A stretch of DNA of 64,000 nucleotides from contig CM070585.1 in NCBI GenBank assembly GCA_036346355.1, positions 7,517,001-7,581,000 of the forward strand. Reading direction: 5' to 3'. The number at the start of each line of letters is the position of its first letter. Position 1 is the first letter of the stretch. Of this stretch, positions 36,298 through 48,209 are shown piece after piece. The translations under genes and the position numbers were made by a program. The notes beneath the pieces were generated by a model, which worked only from the letters and a program-made list of their open reading frames with translations, made no database searches and had not been told where the DNA came from. This DNA comes from Rhipidocladum racemiflorum. Lineage: Eukaryota > Streptophyta > Magnoliopsida > Poales > Poaceae.

Positions 36298-37260
36298 CGA
36301 TGACCTTAACAGACTGGGATGAGATACGCATGCATGCTTTACTTAAAACAAGCTGATGTTTGCTTAGTGTAATTCTCTTTTTGCCGGTTTCTGAAATTTA
36401 GTTCAATTCAGTCTTTGTTGTTTCTCTAGCTACATTGATTCAGTACAGAGATACATGCGAATCCAATGGAACGAATTCACTGTACACTACATACGCACAA
36501 ACAAATTCTGCGTGAGATGCATGATGGGTGCAAAAAAAATATAGATAGAATCCAAATATTTAATGGTGATATATATGACAAAACACAAAAAATCAAACCT
36601 ATGCCCAAAAAAAAGGAGATGAATATTGATTTTGGTGTTACAGAGATGAAGATACAATTCTTTGAAACAAGGAGATGAAGGTACAATTCTTTGAAACAAG
36701 GAGATGAATATACAATTAATAGAGGTAAACTATGTCAAAAAGGGTATTAACTAGTTCCTGCTTTCTTCTAAGTGCCTAGAGCTAAGATGATTAATAAAGT
36801 GGAATTTGGTATCAGTTGTATACTGCTACAGTACTACTAGCTATGTAAGCTTGCAATGTATATTTGTCCTTAGCGTTTACAAAATATGAAGCCACTGGAT
36901 GATGTGAAACTAAGAAATTGTTGGACTAAATTTGCAGACACATTGAATAAAAGAAAGCAGATAACTCACAGCTTGAGGTATAGGTGTCCAGATGCCATGA
37001 ACACGACCAAGAACATGGTAGCAGATCTGAATCCTTCTGGACACCCAAGTGTACTGACATGATAACAAAAAGAAAATCCTCGCCTCCTTTATCCTTCTGG
37101 ACCAAGAAAAGACATAACAAAAAGATATTCCTTCAAGCATTTGTGAAGCGGTGTAGTACACATAAGGATAATGGAAAATGTCAAATTCCACATAATCATA
37201 GCAAAACTGTTACTAGAAAAAAATCAAACATGCCTCACCATTTAATTTAGTACTCGTCTT
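36298..37260. other. Non-coding part of the CACTA element
   Basis: AT-rich. No conserved coding was seen on either strand. A near-duplicate of about 25 bases (GGAGATGAAGATACAATTCT) recurs at 36645-36715. Confidence 0.4.
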
Positions 37261-38420
37261 CTAGATTAGAACTTGGACTATGATCTTTGGCTCTGCATCT
37301 CTGATAATTCCCTCTACATCTCTTCTACTCCATGAATGACTGTCATGTGCATTTTCAAAAAGGCCCCCAAGTGTACTGACATGATAAGGTTCACATTCTA
37401 ATTCATTCCAATCCTCTCCCATGTCAAATACATCTCTAGGCTTCATCTTCAAGACAGCTGACCACCCTGGATTTACATGGTCTTTGACATAGAACACTTG
37501 GTCAACTTGATTGGCAAATACGAATGGTTCATGCTCAATCTTATCCCCTTTATGAATTTGATGTGAGAAATTCACAAGTGATAAGCCATACTTATCTGTT
37601 TGAACTCCCTTTCCTCGAGTGACATCAACCCATTCACATTTAAATAGTACCACTGAAAATCTTCCATAATAGTCTATCTCTATTATATCAAGTATCCTAC
37701 CATAGTACATAATATCTCCAAGTATAGGTTTACTATCACCTGCAGAAGAATAACTAGACGTCTTTGCATTAACAACAACTCCACTATTTTGAGTCGCCTT
37801 ATCATACCGCTTGGCTCTAAATCTGAATCCACGGATGTTAAATGCTCTATGTCTTCTTGCCGCATCCAATGGCCCTCGAGCCAACCATCTAATGTCCTCA
37901 TCGATCTTTGTCGCTACCATTTATTTGCTCCAACCGCATGATCTGTATCCACCCAATATATATATTTATGTATTTAAGACAAAATTTTCCTTACCTTGCA
38001 AATAAAAACAAATCAGGATACCTACATGTTCTCTAAACCAATTGGGAAATTCTATATTCTGCATTTGTTCAATTGCTTTCGGAGTTAGGCGACGGTCACG
38101 TCTCTTCCTTTTGAGATGAGAAGCATGTTTCCTAAAATGAGAATTGACATGTAATTAGTTTAAAGACACTATATAAATTACATAAATAAGCAGCAACACT
38201 TACTTCAGGTACGGAATCACAGCTTCACAGTTGAATAGTACATATCTATGTGATTGCAATTTCTCTAGATCAGTTAAAATGAAATTTGATGGTTTTCCCA
38301 ATGGTTTCCCTATAGGAGGAAACAAAGACGAATCCTGTCCAAATAAGTTGGACTCAGTATGATCCAGACTATCATCATTCCTTGATGGTTTATTATGCTT
38401 CGTGGAGAAACCCTAGCAAC
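37261..38420 (-). pseudogene. C-terminal remnant of a CACTA (TNP2-type) transposase gene
   Basis: Three coding blocks are visible on the minus strand. The first (about 38420-38211) carries GKPSNFILTDLEKLQSHRYV and LFNCEAVIPYLK. The second (about 38134-38020) carries RRLTPKAIEQMQNIEFPNWF. The third (37920-37261, 219 codons) carries GVVVNAKTSSYSSAGD, YYGRFSVVLFKCEWVDV and EPFVFANQVDQVFYVKD. The third matches the DUF4216 domain found at the C-terminus of plant TNP2-type CACTA transposases. The catalytic transposase domain is absent. Exon borders between blocks are approximate. Confidence 0.85.
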
Positions 38421-38577
38421 GGCAGCATAGGCAACGCATAATAATGCGTTGGTATAGACCCTAGCAACGCATATGCAGACTTTTAGCAACGCATATATGC
38501 GTTGCAAAAAGGGGTGTCCTTTTGTAGTGACACAACACATCAAAAGTACATTTATTCAATAACTGGCATAGTCTTTT

Positions 38578-39973
38578 TGAAAGTGCATCTAGGCTCCTCA
38601 AATTGTTTTGGTGATTAATGATGACACAATTAAAGAGATCTAATGTTTTATCCAAGAATACTGCAGATATCGAGATTATATCGAAGTTTGGAATGACATT
38701 GGACACCCCCACGACTACTTAAAATCAAAAGGACGGCATCAAGACCAAAGTTGTAATCTTTTATTCAATTGTGTCTTAAGGATAGCCGTACTATTAAGAG
38801 GGTATGACGAGAAATCGATTTTAGGATGTGCATGTGCTCAACATCAAGTCTTGCATCTCACTTTAGCACTCCTACTCTTGGTTTTGAAAAGTTTCAATTT
38901 GAAACCGTTCTGGGTAACCCGGAGTATCCGGACATTTTGTCCGAGTCTCGATTCAATCCGAGTGTCCGACATTTGGTCCGAGTCTCCGGGTTGGACCTCT
39001 CGGTTGCTTTGTTTCAGGTGGTCCGAGTATCCGGACATTTGGTCCGAGTCTCGGATAACCGAGTCTCGGGTTGTTTGTCCGGACACTCGGCTGTTCAAAA
39101 GCAGAGTAACGGCTAGTTTTCAAAAAGAGTATTTAAAGCCTCCACTCCACTCCAACGGCTAGGATCTCTATTGAGCTCATTCATAGCAGCATTCAAGCCA
39201 TTCCTAACCATCTCAAAACATTCAATAGAGCCCCCACTTCCTCCCACCAATTAATTTGGTTGTTGATCTTTTTGGTGAGGAGAGGAAGAAGAAAAGTGCA
39301 AAGTGCATTCATTTCATCTTGTTGAGCACTAGTTCATCCTCCAAGCGATTCTTCGTGGTGCTATTTCTCTTGGAGGTTGAAGGTCTCCTAGACGGCTAGG
39401 AGTCACCGGGAGCTACCAGCTTGTGTGGTGAGCCCCGGTAGTTTGTGAAGGCAAGTCTCGCCTCCGAAAGGAAAGAGACAAGAAGTGAAGCCGGCGAGTG
39501 CATTTGTGCAACACCGGGAGGAAAGCGGGTTGAAAGAGACCCCGGCTCAAGTGCAACCGAGCCACCTCAACGGAGACGTAGGGTTCCCTTCAAGAACCCG
39601 AACTTCGGTGAAAATTCGTGTCTCTCGCATTCACTTTTACTTCTTAGTATTGCTTAAGTGGATTTGAATTTGTAAAGTTAGATCTAGCTCTTTGCTTGGC
39701 TTTAAATTCAAATTCTTGCTAGCAATTGTTCTAGGTTGTTCTTGCTATATACTTCTAGTGGTTTATTGTGCTTGCTAGAGTAGTTTTTATCTCGCTCCCG
39801 TGCCAGCTAACCCGGAGAGTCCGGACTCAATACCGGACACTCCGGACAAGCCGGAGTATCCGGACCAAAAACCCGGAGACTCCGGGTTGACCAGCTCGGC
39901 CAGGTTCATTCCGCTGCGTAAATTTTAATCCGCCTATTCACCCCCCCTCTAGGCGACATCGTTGGTCCTTTCA
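38578..39973 (+). repeat. 5' LTR of the Sirevirus-like element
   Basis: Runs TGAAAGTGCATCTAGG to GGTCCTTTCA. It holds two clusters of TCCGGA-based palindromic repeats at 38915-39090 and 39808-39895. Same length as the 3' LTR; many differences between the two are single G or C changes. Confidence 0.95.
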
Positions 39974-39975
39974 AT

Positions 39976-39990
39976 TGGTATCAGAGCCAA
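39976..39990 (+). other. Primer binding site (initiator tRNA-Met)
   Basis: TGGTATCAGAGCCAA, two bases after the 5' LTR, is the standard plant copia primer site complementary to the 3' end of initiator tRNA-Met. Confidence 0.93.
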
Positions 39991-40029
39991 ATCTCCATTA
40001 TTTTGGCTTAACCGCTTGGAGAATCAAAG

Positions 40030-42090
40030 ATGTCGGACATAGAAAGGTTCAGAAACCCATGGCCAAGAGAAAGCCTCGGGTTCCGGTATCGGGTTGCTAT
40101 TCCATTAGATTATTCCTCCTTTGGAGTCTCAAACTCCTCATCCTATGTTTCCGTCTCGTCGGCCGAGCGCCTCACTGATGGCACTCGGTATGCGGCATGG
40201 AAACATAAGATGAAGATGCATTTGAGATCACTTCATCCGTGTATTTGGAAGATTGTTGAAACAGGTTTCAAGCCCGCAAACCCCAACAATCTCACCTCCG
40301 AAGAAGACAAAGCTCAACACTTCAACGACTTGGCCGTCAATGCCTTGTTCAATGCTTTGAGCGACTCCGAGTTCAACCGGGTCGATGGCCTTGACAATGC
40401 CAAGGACATTTGGGAAAGATTGATGGTGTCTCACGAAGGTGTATCAAGTGTCCGTGAGTCAAAGATCGAACTCATCATTGGGGAGCTAAGCCGATTCACT
40501 TTGAAAGAAGGTGAATCGTACACAAATATGTTTGATCGCTTGATGGTGCTAGTGAATCAAGCAAAGGGACTTGGAAGCACCGAGCTCACCGACAAGGCCG
40601 TGGTGAAGATCATCCTTCGAGTGATCACCCCCACCAACCGCAACCTTGTGCAACTCATCCGCGATCGGCCAAACTTCGATACTCTCACTCCTCATGATGT
40701 GATTGTCCGGTTGATGACGGATGAGATGATGGTGAAGGAAGCGGAAGTGGTGGAGGAGCTCAAGTCCGGCAAGAAGAAGGGCATCGCTTTGAAGGCCGTC
40801 AAGGTGGTGCAAGAAGCCGAAGAGAGCTCAAGCGATGAAGAAGAGTCAAGCGGCCCCTTGACAAATGAAGACATGGCCTTGCTCGTAAGAAGATTCAACA
40901 AGTTCTTGAAGAAGAAGGGCTACAAGCCGGGTAGTCACTCCAAGAACTATGGCAACAAGTCAAGAGGGCGTCACTCCTCAAGAAAGTGCTATGAGTGTGG
41001 GGAACCCGGTCATTTCATTGCCGAGTGCCCACACAAAGAGAAGGAGGAAAAGCCCTACAAGAAAGACAAGTTCAAGAAGAAGGACAAAGACAAGAACAAA
41101 AAGTACAAGGGCAAGGGTCATGCTTACATCGGCAAGGAGTGGAACTCCGACTCCGAGTCCGAGTCCGATTCCAACTCTGACAACGAAGGAGGACTCGCCA
41201 CCGTCGCCATTGCCACTCCACCGACAAAGTCAAAGAGTCTCTTTGACGACTTAAGCGACGGCGAAGGAGATGCTCCAATGTGCCTTATGGCAAAAGGGCA
41301 CAAGGTATCATCTAAGAGCACTACTCATTCCATTGTTGATTATAGCTTAGATGATTGTGATGATGCTAGTGATGAAGAAGAGGTAGCATTTAAGTCTATG
41401 GATGATTTTGATGTTAAAAAATTAGACTTGCTACTTAAGGATATTGAAAGATTGGAGGAGGTTGTTGAGCAAAAGGAAGCCATTCTCGAAGCTCAAGAAG
41501 ATCTCCTTATTTTTGAAAAGGAGAAGAACCTTGAACTAGAGAAGAGCTTAGCCTTTGAAAAGAAGAAAAATGAGGATTTGGTCAAAAGTTCAAATTTGAC
41601 CAAAAATGAAGCAATTAGTCTTGAGATCACCAATGCTTCACTCTTAGAGCAACTTGCAAAAGCAAAGGATGCTTGCAAGGCTCTTGAAGTGAAGCTTGTT
41701 GATCTCTCGAATAAAGCTTCTACCTCAATCAACAACTCCAATATTTCACTACCCTCGACGAGCAACGGTTGCGCTAGATGCTTTAATGTTGATGTTGCTA
41801 CTTGTGCTACTAACCGTGAGACTTTGAAAGTCTTAGCTCATGAAAATGAGAAGCTTAAGGTGATGCTTGAAGATGGACTTCAAAAGTCCTACAAGGCAAG
41901 CAAATGTTTAGAGGAGTATCTCGGTAGCGCCAAGGTAATCCTAAGAGGCAAGGGCTTGGGTATGTTCCGCCAAAGGGCAAAAGAGCAACATTGTTGTTGC
42001 TCCTTTAAGCAAGCCCATTCACTTTGTAAAAGGCGAAGGAACATCCAAGCACAAAGCTCACTCCGAGTTCTTTGCTTCTTATGTGCTTAA
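40030..42090 (+). CDS. Sirevirus gag polyprotein (frame broken near the end)
   Basis: The open frame is 686 codons. It has a capsid-like region (about residues 50-250). A zinc knuckle CYECGEPGHFIAEC lies at about 320-333 with the exact C-x2-C-x4-H-x4-C spacing. A lysine-rich tract and an acidic serine-rich tract follow. A long coiled coil (about residues 465-570) is rich in Glu, Lys and Leu. A long gag with a C-terminal coiled coil is usual in Sireviruses. The last 40 or so residues look out of frame (from about 41950), so the true frame probably continues towards the protease through a one-base shift. Gag would form the virus-like particle. Confidence 0.88.
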   Translation: MSDIERFRNPWPRESLGFRYRVAIPLDYSSFGVSNSSSYVSVSSAERLTDGTRYAAWKHKMKMHLRSLHPCIWKIVETGFKPANPNNLTSEEDKAQHFNDLAVNALFNALSDSEFNRVDGLDNAKDIWERLMVSHEGVSSVRESKIELIIGELSRFTLKEGESYTNMFDRLMVLVNQAKGLGSTELTDKAVVKIILRVITPTNRNLVQLIRDRPNFDTLTPHDVIVRLMTDEMMVKEAEVVEELKSGKKKGIALKAVKVVQEAEESSSDEEESSGPLTNEDMALLVRRFNKFLKKKGYKPGSHSKNYGNKSRGRHSSRKCYECGEPGHFIAECPHKEKEEKPYKKDKFKKKDKDKNKKYKGKGHAYIGKEWNSDSESESDSNSDNEGGLATVAIATPPTKSKSLFDDLSDGEGDAPMCLMAKGHKVSSKSTTHSIVDYSLDDCDDASDEEEVAFKSMDDFDVKKLDLLLKDIERLEEVVEQKEAILEAQEDLLIFEKEKNLELEKSLAFEKKKNEDLVKSSNLTKNEAISLEITNASLLEQLAKAKDACKALEVKLVDLSNKASTSINNSNISLPSTSNGCARCFNVDVATCATNRETLKVLAHENEKLKVMLEDGLQKSYKASKCLEEYLGSAKVILRGKGLGMFRQRAKEQHCCCSFKQAHSLCKRRRNIQAQSSLRVLCFLCA

Positions 42091-42249
42091 AAAGACTAAC
42101 CTCGGTCGTGTAGTTGCTTATCATGTTGGGCGTAGTCAAGAATGCTCCTTGTGTTCGTTCTATTTGGGTCCCTAAATCGCTTGTCACTAACGTCGTGGAC
42201 CTAACCAAGTTTGGGTACCAAAGAGCAAAAACTAAATGTCATTTTGTAG

Positions 42250-43600
42250 GCCTATATCTCCGGTGGAACGAGTTGGATTTTGGATAGCGGATGTACGCAC
42301 CACATGACCGGAGAAAAGGCAATGTTCGCTCAATTGGACTCAAATGGATCAAACAGTGAAAGCATTGTCTTTGGAGACAATGGAAAAGGAGAAGTAATTG
42401 GATTGGGTAAAATTTCTATCTCAAGCAATTTTCAATTAAATAATGTTTTGCTTGTTGATTCATTAAGCTACAATCTATTGTCCGTTGCACAATTATGTGA
42501 AGCGGGCTATAATTGTTTGTTTAATGAAAAGGGTGTGGATGTCATTAAGAGGCTTGACGGTTCAATAGCCTTTAGAGGGCGTTTGAAGGGTAAGCTCTAT
42601 CTCGTAGACTTCAATACGGATAGACTTAATCTTGAAACGTGCTTAATGGCTAAATCTAGCATGGGTTGGCTTTGGCATCGCCGGTTGGCCCATGTTGGTA
42701 TGAGGAATCTTCACAAACTCATTAAAGGCAACCACATTCTCGGACTAACCAATGTTGTCTTTGAGAAAGATAGGATTTGTAGCGCTTGTCAAGCCGGCAA
42801 GCAAGTCGGTGCCTCCCATCCCGCCAAGAATGTGATGACGACCACAAGACCTTTGGAAATGCTTCATATGGATCTTTTTGGTCCAATCGCCTACATAAGC
42901 ATCGGGAAGTAAGTATGGTTTAGTCATTGTTGATGATTTTTCTCGATTCACTTGGGTGTTCTTTTGCATGACAAAGGAGAAGTCCAAGTGACATTAAAGA
43001 AATTCATGAGAAGAGCTCAAAACGAGTTTGAAGTAAAGATTAAGAGAATTCGGGCGACAACGGCACCGAGTTCAAGAATATTGGCGTGGAGGAGTTTCTT
43101 GATGAGGAAGGAATCAAGCACGAATTCTCGGCTCCTATTCTCCTCAACAAAATGGGGTGGCCGAGAGGAAGAATCGAACCCTCATCGAGATGGCGCGGAC
43201 ACTGCTCGACGAGTACAAGGTTTCCGATAGCTGTTGGACGGAAGCAATCAACACCGCATGCCACAGCTCCAACCGCCTCTACCTCCACAAGATCTTGAAG
43301 AAGACGGCGTCTGAGTTGCTCAACGGAAGAAACCAAATGTCTCCTACTTTCGAGTCTTTGGGAGCAAATGCTATATCCTTAATAAAAGGCTAAGTCTTCT
43401 AAATTCGCTCCTAAAGTAGATGAAGGTTTCTTACTTGGTTATGGAATCAATGCTTACAGCGTCGAAGTTTTCAACAATACCACCGGTGTCGTTGAAATCT
43501 CGCGTGGCGTGACTTTTGATGAAACTAACGGTTCTCGCGAGAACAAGTTGATCGTGTTGTGATTGACAGGAAGAACCTCCTTGTGAAGCTATAAAGAAAA
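42250..43600 (+). pseudogene. Sirevirus protease and integrase region
   Basis: 42272-42912 is open and begins with the aspartic protease motif WILDSGCTHHMTG. It runs on to the integrase zinc-binding region (LWHRRLAHVGMRNLHKL, then CSACQAGK) and the first catalytic block (LHMDLFGPI). The frame breaks near 42905, then about 43060 and 43150, with the integrase core continuing in other frames (for example AERKNRTLIEMARTLLDEYK at 43160-43220). The breaks lie next to short runs such as GGG and CGG. They may be sequence errors or real mutations. Confidence 0.88.
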
Positions 43601-44004
43601 TGGCAATTGGAGAGGTAAGACCTCAAAATTTGGAATCTCACCCGAAGCTCCCCAACCCGAGTCTCCTACTGAAACCCGAGTGTCCGGATTAGTCCGAGTC
43701 TCGGGTCCAATACCGAGTCTCCAGGATGGGTCGCTCGGCGACATTCCCTCCTCGTCCAATCAAGCTCAAGATGGTTCCAATGCCACCCAAGATGATGAAG
43801 GCCCTATTCAAGCCTTGGACTCATCCGTACCTCATCCTAGAGTTCATCAAAGCATTCAAAGAGATCATCCGTCGACAACATACTTGGAGACATCAACAAG
43901 GGAGTATCCACTCGATCTCGAGTTGCAAATTTTTGTGAATTTTACTCGTTTGTTTCCTCTCTTGAACCTCTTAAAGTGGATGAAGCGCTTGAAGACCCAG
44001 TTGG

Positions 44005-44959
44005 GTGATGGCTATGCAAGAGGAACTGAACAACTTCAAGCGCCAATCAAGTCTGGAGCTTGTCAAAAGACCAAATCAAAACGTTATCGGCACTAAGTGG
44101 GTCTTCCGAAACAAGCAAGATGAAAACGGGATCGTGACAAGGAACAAAGCCCGTTTGGTTGCTCAAGGGTACACTCAAATAGAAGGTTTGGATTTCGATG
44201 AAACATATGCTCCCAGTAGCTAGGCTTGAATCTATTAGAATATTACTTGCCTTTGCTACTCACCATGATTTCAAGCTGTATCAAATGGACGTGAAGAGCG
44301 CCTTCTTAAATGGACCACTTTCCGAGATGGTCTACGTTGAGCAACCACCCGGATTTGAAGATCCAAGACATCCGGACCACGTCTACTACCTTCACAAGGC
44401 ACTCTATGGACTTAAGCAAGCTCCAAGGGCATGGTTCGAATGTCTTCGAGACTTCCTTCTCGGACAAGGTTTTGTAGTCGGAAAAGCCGACCCTACTCTC
44501 TTTACTAAGCATATTGATAATGATCTATTTGTGTGCCAAATATATGTCGATGATATTATATTTGGATCTACTAATGAACATTTGTGTAAAGAGTTTAGCA
44601 AGATAATGACCAAAAGGTTTGAGATGTCCATGATGGGTGAGTTGAAGTTCTTCCTCGGATTCCAAGTTAAACAACTCAAGGAAGGAACTTTCATTTGTCA
44701 AACGAAGTACATCAAGGACATGCTCAAGAAGTTCGGAATGGAGGACGCCAAGCCCATAAAGACGCCAATGCAAGCCAACGGGCACCTAGACCTCGACAAA
44801 GAAGGTAAACCGGTCATCCAAAAGGTATATCGCTCGATGATCGGTTCTCTCCTTTATCTTTGTGCATCTAGGCCCGATATCATGCTTAGCGTTTGTATGT
44901 GTGCACGTTTTCAAGCCGCTCCAAAGAGTGCCACATGGTGGCCGTTAAGAGAATCTTGA
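44005..44959 (+). pseudogene. Sirevirus reverse transcriptase
   Basis: 44005-44223 holds the first block (IGTKWVFRNKQDENG, ARLVAQGYTQIEG). A one-base shift near 44210 leads to 44198-44959, with QMDVKSAFLNGPL, YGLKQAPRAWFECL, the catalytic IYVDDIIFGS at about 44537-44570 and the MMGELKFFLGFQV block. The catalytic YVDD is intact. The frame changes again near 44940. Confidence 0.92.
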
Positions 44960-45491
44960 GATACTTAGTGCACACTCCTCATTTCGGACTTTGGTATCCG
45001 AAAGGATCCTCCTTTGAGCTTATTGGCTATTCCGATGCGGATTATGCCGGTTGCAAAGTGGATAGGAAGAGCACCTCAGAACTTGCCAATTCTTGGGTAG
45101 GTCCCTAGTCTCGTGGTCTTCCAAGAAATAAAATTCCGTGAGCCCTATCCACTGCCGGCCGAATACATAGGCTAGGAGTTGTTGTGCCCAATTACTTTGG
45201 ATGAGACAAACCTTGAGTGATTTTGGCCTATCCTACAAAAGCGTTCCACTTTTGTGTGACAATGAGAGCGCCATAAAAATTGCCAACAATCCTGTCCAAC
45301 ACTCCCGAACAAAACACATTGATATTCGCCATCATTTCCTAAGAGACCACGCAACTAAAGGCGAAATTGATATCCAACATGCGAGTACAAATGATCAATT
45401 AGCCGATATCTTTACCAAGCCCCTTGACGAGAAAAGGTTCTGTGAATTGAGAAGTGGACTAAATATCTTAGACTCTCGTAACGTGGCTTGA
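44890..45491 (+). pseudogene. Sirevirus RNase H
   Basis: 45000-45108 holds GYSDADYAGCKVDRKSTS, which carries the first catalytic Asp. 45201-45491 holds LLCDNESAIKIANNP, RTKHIDIRHHFLRDH and DQLADIFTKPLDEKRF, then a stop at 45489-45491. The frame changes between the two. The stop ends the pol reading frame. Confidence 0.9.
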
Positions 45492-46561
45492 TAAGTGCTC
45501 ATATATTGGTTGGTGAATGAAAAATGAAGTTCAAAACTTTATTTATCTTTTTCTCTGAATTTACCTTGTGTTATTGGCTCTTGATCTTAGGATCGCATCA
45601 TTACTATGTGACTATAGTCTGATTGCTTGATTGTTAGCTAGTCACATGGTGGATGGATGCCCTAGGACTCCTCTCTCTCTCTCTCCGCGGGTCTCCGAAG
45701 CTTTCCTTGAAAAATTCCTTTTCTTCCCGAGCAAGGGAATCCGGAGTATCCGGATTTCGATTCGGACTCTCCGGTTAGCCCGGAGTCTCCGGATATTTGG
45801 TCCGAAGTGTCCGGGTTGGTCTGAGTCTCCTGGATCAAGTCCGGAGTCTCCGGGTTGGGGCGGTCGGTTAAACCCCAAAATCCCGCGCGGTTCATTTCTT
45901 TTTCTTTTTCCCACCGTGTCTCTCTCTCTCCCGTGCTCTCCTTGCGGTTAGGGCTTCTCCTCTCCATCTTCTTTTTCTCCAAGGCGTGTGGGACTCCTCC
46001 TCTCCCTCCGTTTTGTAGAATCAAGGTAAGGAGGCTTGCCCTAATCCTCCTCATTCCGTTTTTGAATCCACCTCTCCTCATTCTAAAGGATCTCCGTGTG
46101 GATTGTCTCTTCTAGGGTGCGGTCTCTCGATTTCTTGGTTCTCGAAGATCGAAGGGTTGTCAATCTCTTCTCACCGTGTTCCTCATTTCAATCTTGTTAA
46201 GGTGAGTTCAAGTTCTAACCCTCTCCCGCGAAATCCTTGGCCATTTGTTGTACTCATCTCTTAATCCTTCATCCCAGTGGCCTTCTAGACCCATTACTTG
46301 TTGTTTTTGGTGATGGATTCCGTGAAATCTTTCTGGCCTTGCGCGTTTTCTGGCACATCCGGAGTGTCCGGACTCTGGGTCCGGAGTCTCCGGGTTGATC
46401 CGGAATGTCCGGACATTTTGTCCGGAGTCTCCGGATGCAATCCGGAGTATCCGGACATTTTGTCCGGACTCTCCGGGTTGGGTGCCTCGGCCAGATTCAG
46501 TTCTTCGCTGTTTTTCGCGTCGCCTCTCGGCTAATTCCTCTCGTTCGCTTTATCTGGTCAG
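45492..46561 (+). other. Pol-to-envelope spacer of the Sirevirus, with CCGGA repeats
   Basis: No coding recognised. Two clusters of CCGGAGT(A/C)TCCGGA-type repeats lie at 45738-45862 and 46355-46490, of the same kind as in the LTRs. CT-rich stretches at 45670-45690 and 45900-46010 could act as splice acceptor tracts for the next ORF; this is inference. Confidence 0.6.
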
Positions 46562-48209
46562 ATGGATCCTTCCCAGGGAACTTCCGGTGGCAGCGATCCT
46601 CCTCAGCAGGCAGCTGGTGGCAGCGATCCTCCTCAGCAGGCAGCTGGTGGCAGTGATCCTCCTCAACAGGCAGCTAGTGGCAGTGCTCCCGCTCAGGGCG
46701 CGTCTCCCACCAATTCTCCTCCGCAGCCTCCGCAGAAAAGGCAGAGAATTGGAGTGGCCAAAAGGCCCATTTCCAGACCTCGAGGCCAGCTAGCTTCAGG
46801 ATCAGCACCTGTCCTGTCTCCTCCACCTCAAAGAAGCTCCTCGATCCAGATGAGCATCCGGTGATACCCATGCCAGGCCGTGATCGGAAGAAGCCGATTC
46901 ATTTCAGGCACTTCATTGGTCCTCTGATCAAGGCCAAGCCCGTGTGGAACTATCCAATGTCCGTAAATCCAATGAGAGTAATTGACTACCGGACAGGACC
47001 TGGTAAAGGGAAAGCCATTGTGGAGCATAGAAAGAAAGATCCTTTGGAGCTCCACCAGGATGAGTATGTGGACCGCGGTTTTGGAACCGGTTTGATCAAT
47101 TACTATGAAAGCGGTCCTATACCCACTTGAGCACCAGTGGTTCGCATGAAGACCATTGGTAGGAGTACATGGCTGCAGCGAGCAATCTAGTCTTCACCGA
47201 GATCATTCAGATTTGCGAGTGCATCGAGATCAAGAACATCATGGCATACAAGTATGACTGAACAATGAGATCATCATGCGCTTTTATGCCACCTTGTACT
47301 TTGACAAGAATGATGAGGCCATTTGGTGGATGACCGACAAGATATGGTATGTGGCTAGCAAGAAGAGATTTGCGAGTGCTCAACCTCGGATACAATGCCA
47401 CCCAAAGCTTCATGAGAAGAAAGTGATGACTCTGAGCAGATTGAGGCTTTGTATGACACTTCCAGGAGCTTCACAGCTTGGGACCATCAAGGGTCTAAAG
47501 GACATACCGGTGTGCTCAACAGGATGTTGAGAGTTACTCTTTCGCCAAAGGAAGGAGATGCTTCGCTGCTATCGGTTCCTATGGTAGGAACCTCTTTGTT
47601 TCACCTCGTTGAGAGCACTGACCCTTTTGACATTGTCGATTTCTTGTGGGAAACAATGAGGCAGAACGCGCAGAGCAACATGGCCAGTTGCAGCTATGCA
47701 CCTTTCGTGATGACCTTGATCTCTTCAGTGAGTGGGCTGAAGTTTGTCAAAGATGAGGAGCATCTTTCTTACAAGGTCCGCCCTCAGTCTACTCCAGCCC
47801 CTCCAGCTGCTCCTGGTCCTGCTGCTAGACTTCGCCGAGGTCGTGCTTCAGGCTCTACCTCTACCCCGGCCGTGCCTCCCGCCGATTCTTGAGCGGTCAG
47901 GAGGTTTCTAGTGGCACTCTTCAGCGGATGCTCAAGCACGTCTTCCTTCTTTGCCGCGACATCTCCACCAGGCAGAAGATGATGAGTCGACAGATCAAGA
48001 AGAATAGTCAAGACATTCGCAGCATCCGCCGCCACATTGGCGAGGCAGTCTCTCCCAGCGATTCCTCCGGGTCTTCCGAGGAGAGTAGCGACGCCACTTC
48101 TGCTGATGCCTTGTTTGGGATTGCTTCCTCCTCTACTCCTCCAGCGCCTGGTGACGTCGACAGCGAGGGCTCTGAGTATGAGGCCTCCGACGACGGAGAT
48201 GACGAGTGA
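46562..48209 (+). pseudogene. Sirevirus envelope-like ORF region, frame broken
   Basis: It starts at 46562 with MDPSQGTSGG, then three copies of GGSDPPQQAA (30-bp repeats, 46586-46675) and a Pro/Gln-rich tract. Coding character continues in shifted frames at 46861-47130, 47276-47530 and 47449-47892. The last frame (47889-48209) carries a helical Arg/Lys-rich stretch (MMSRQIKKNSQDIRSIRR) and an acidic Ser-rich end. Some Sireviruses carry an ORF at this place called envelope-like. I saw no clear signal peptide or membrane segment, so the function is unproven. It could also be just a conserved extra ORF. Confidence 0.7.

Larger units (their letters stand above)
32454..38529 (-). mobile_element. 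CACTA transposon, deleted, TSD ACA
   Basis: The ends CACTACAACAGGAACACCCC and (reverse) CACTACAAAAGGACACCCC are inverted. ACA is duplicated at 32451-32453 and 38530-38532. Subterminal GCGTTGC/GCAACGC words recur at both ends (32500-32565 and 38405-38510). Only the C-terminal part of the transposase gene remains, on the minus strand near the right end. A 2.6-kb solo LTR (33677-36292) sits inside it. Confidence 0.92.
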
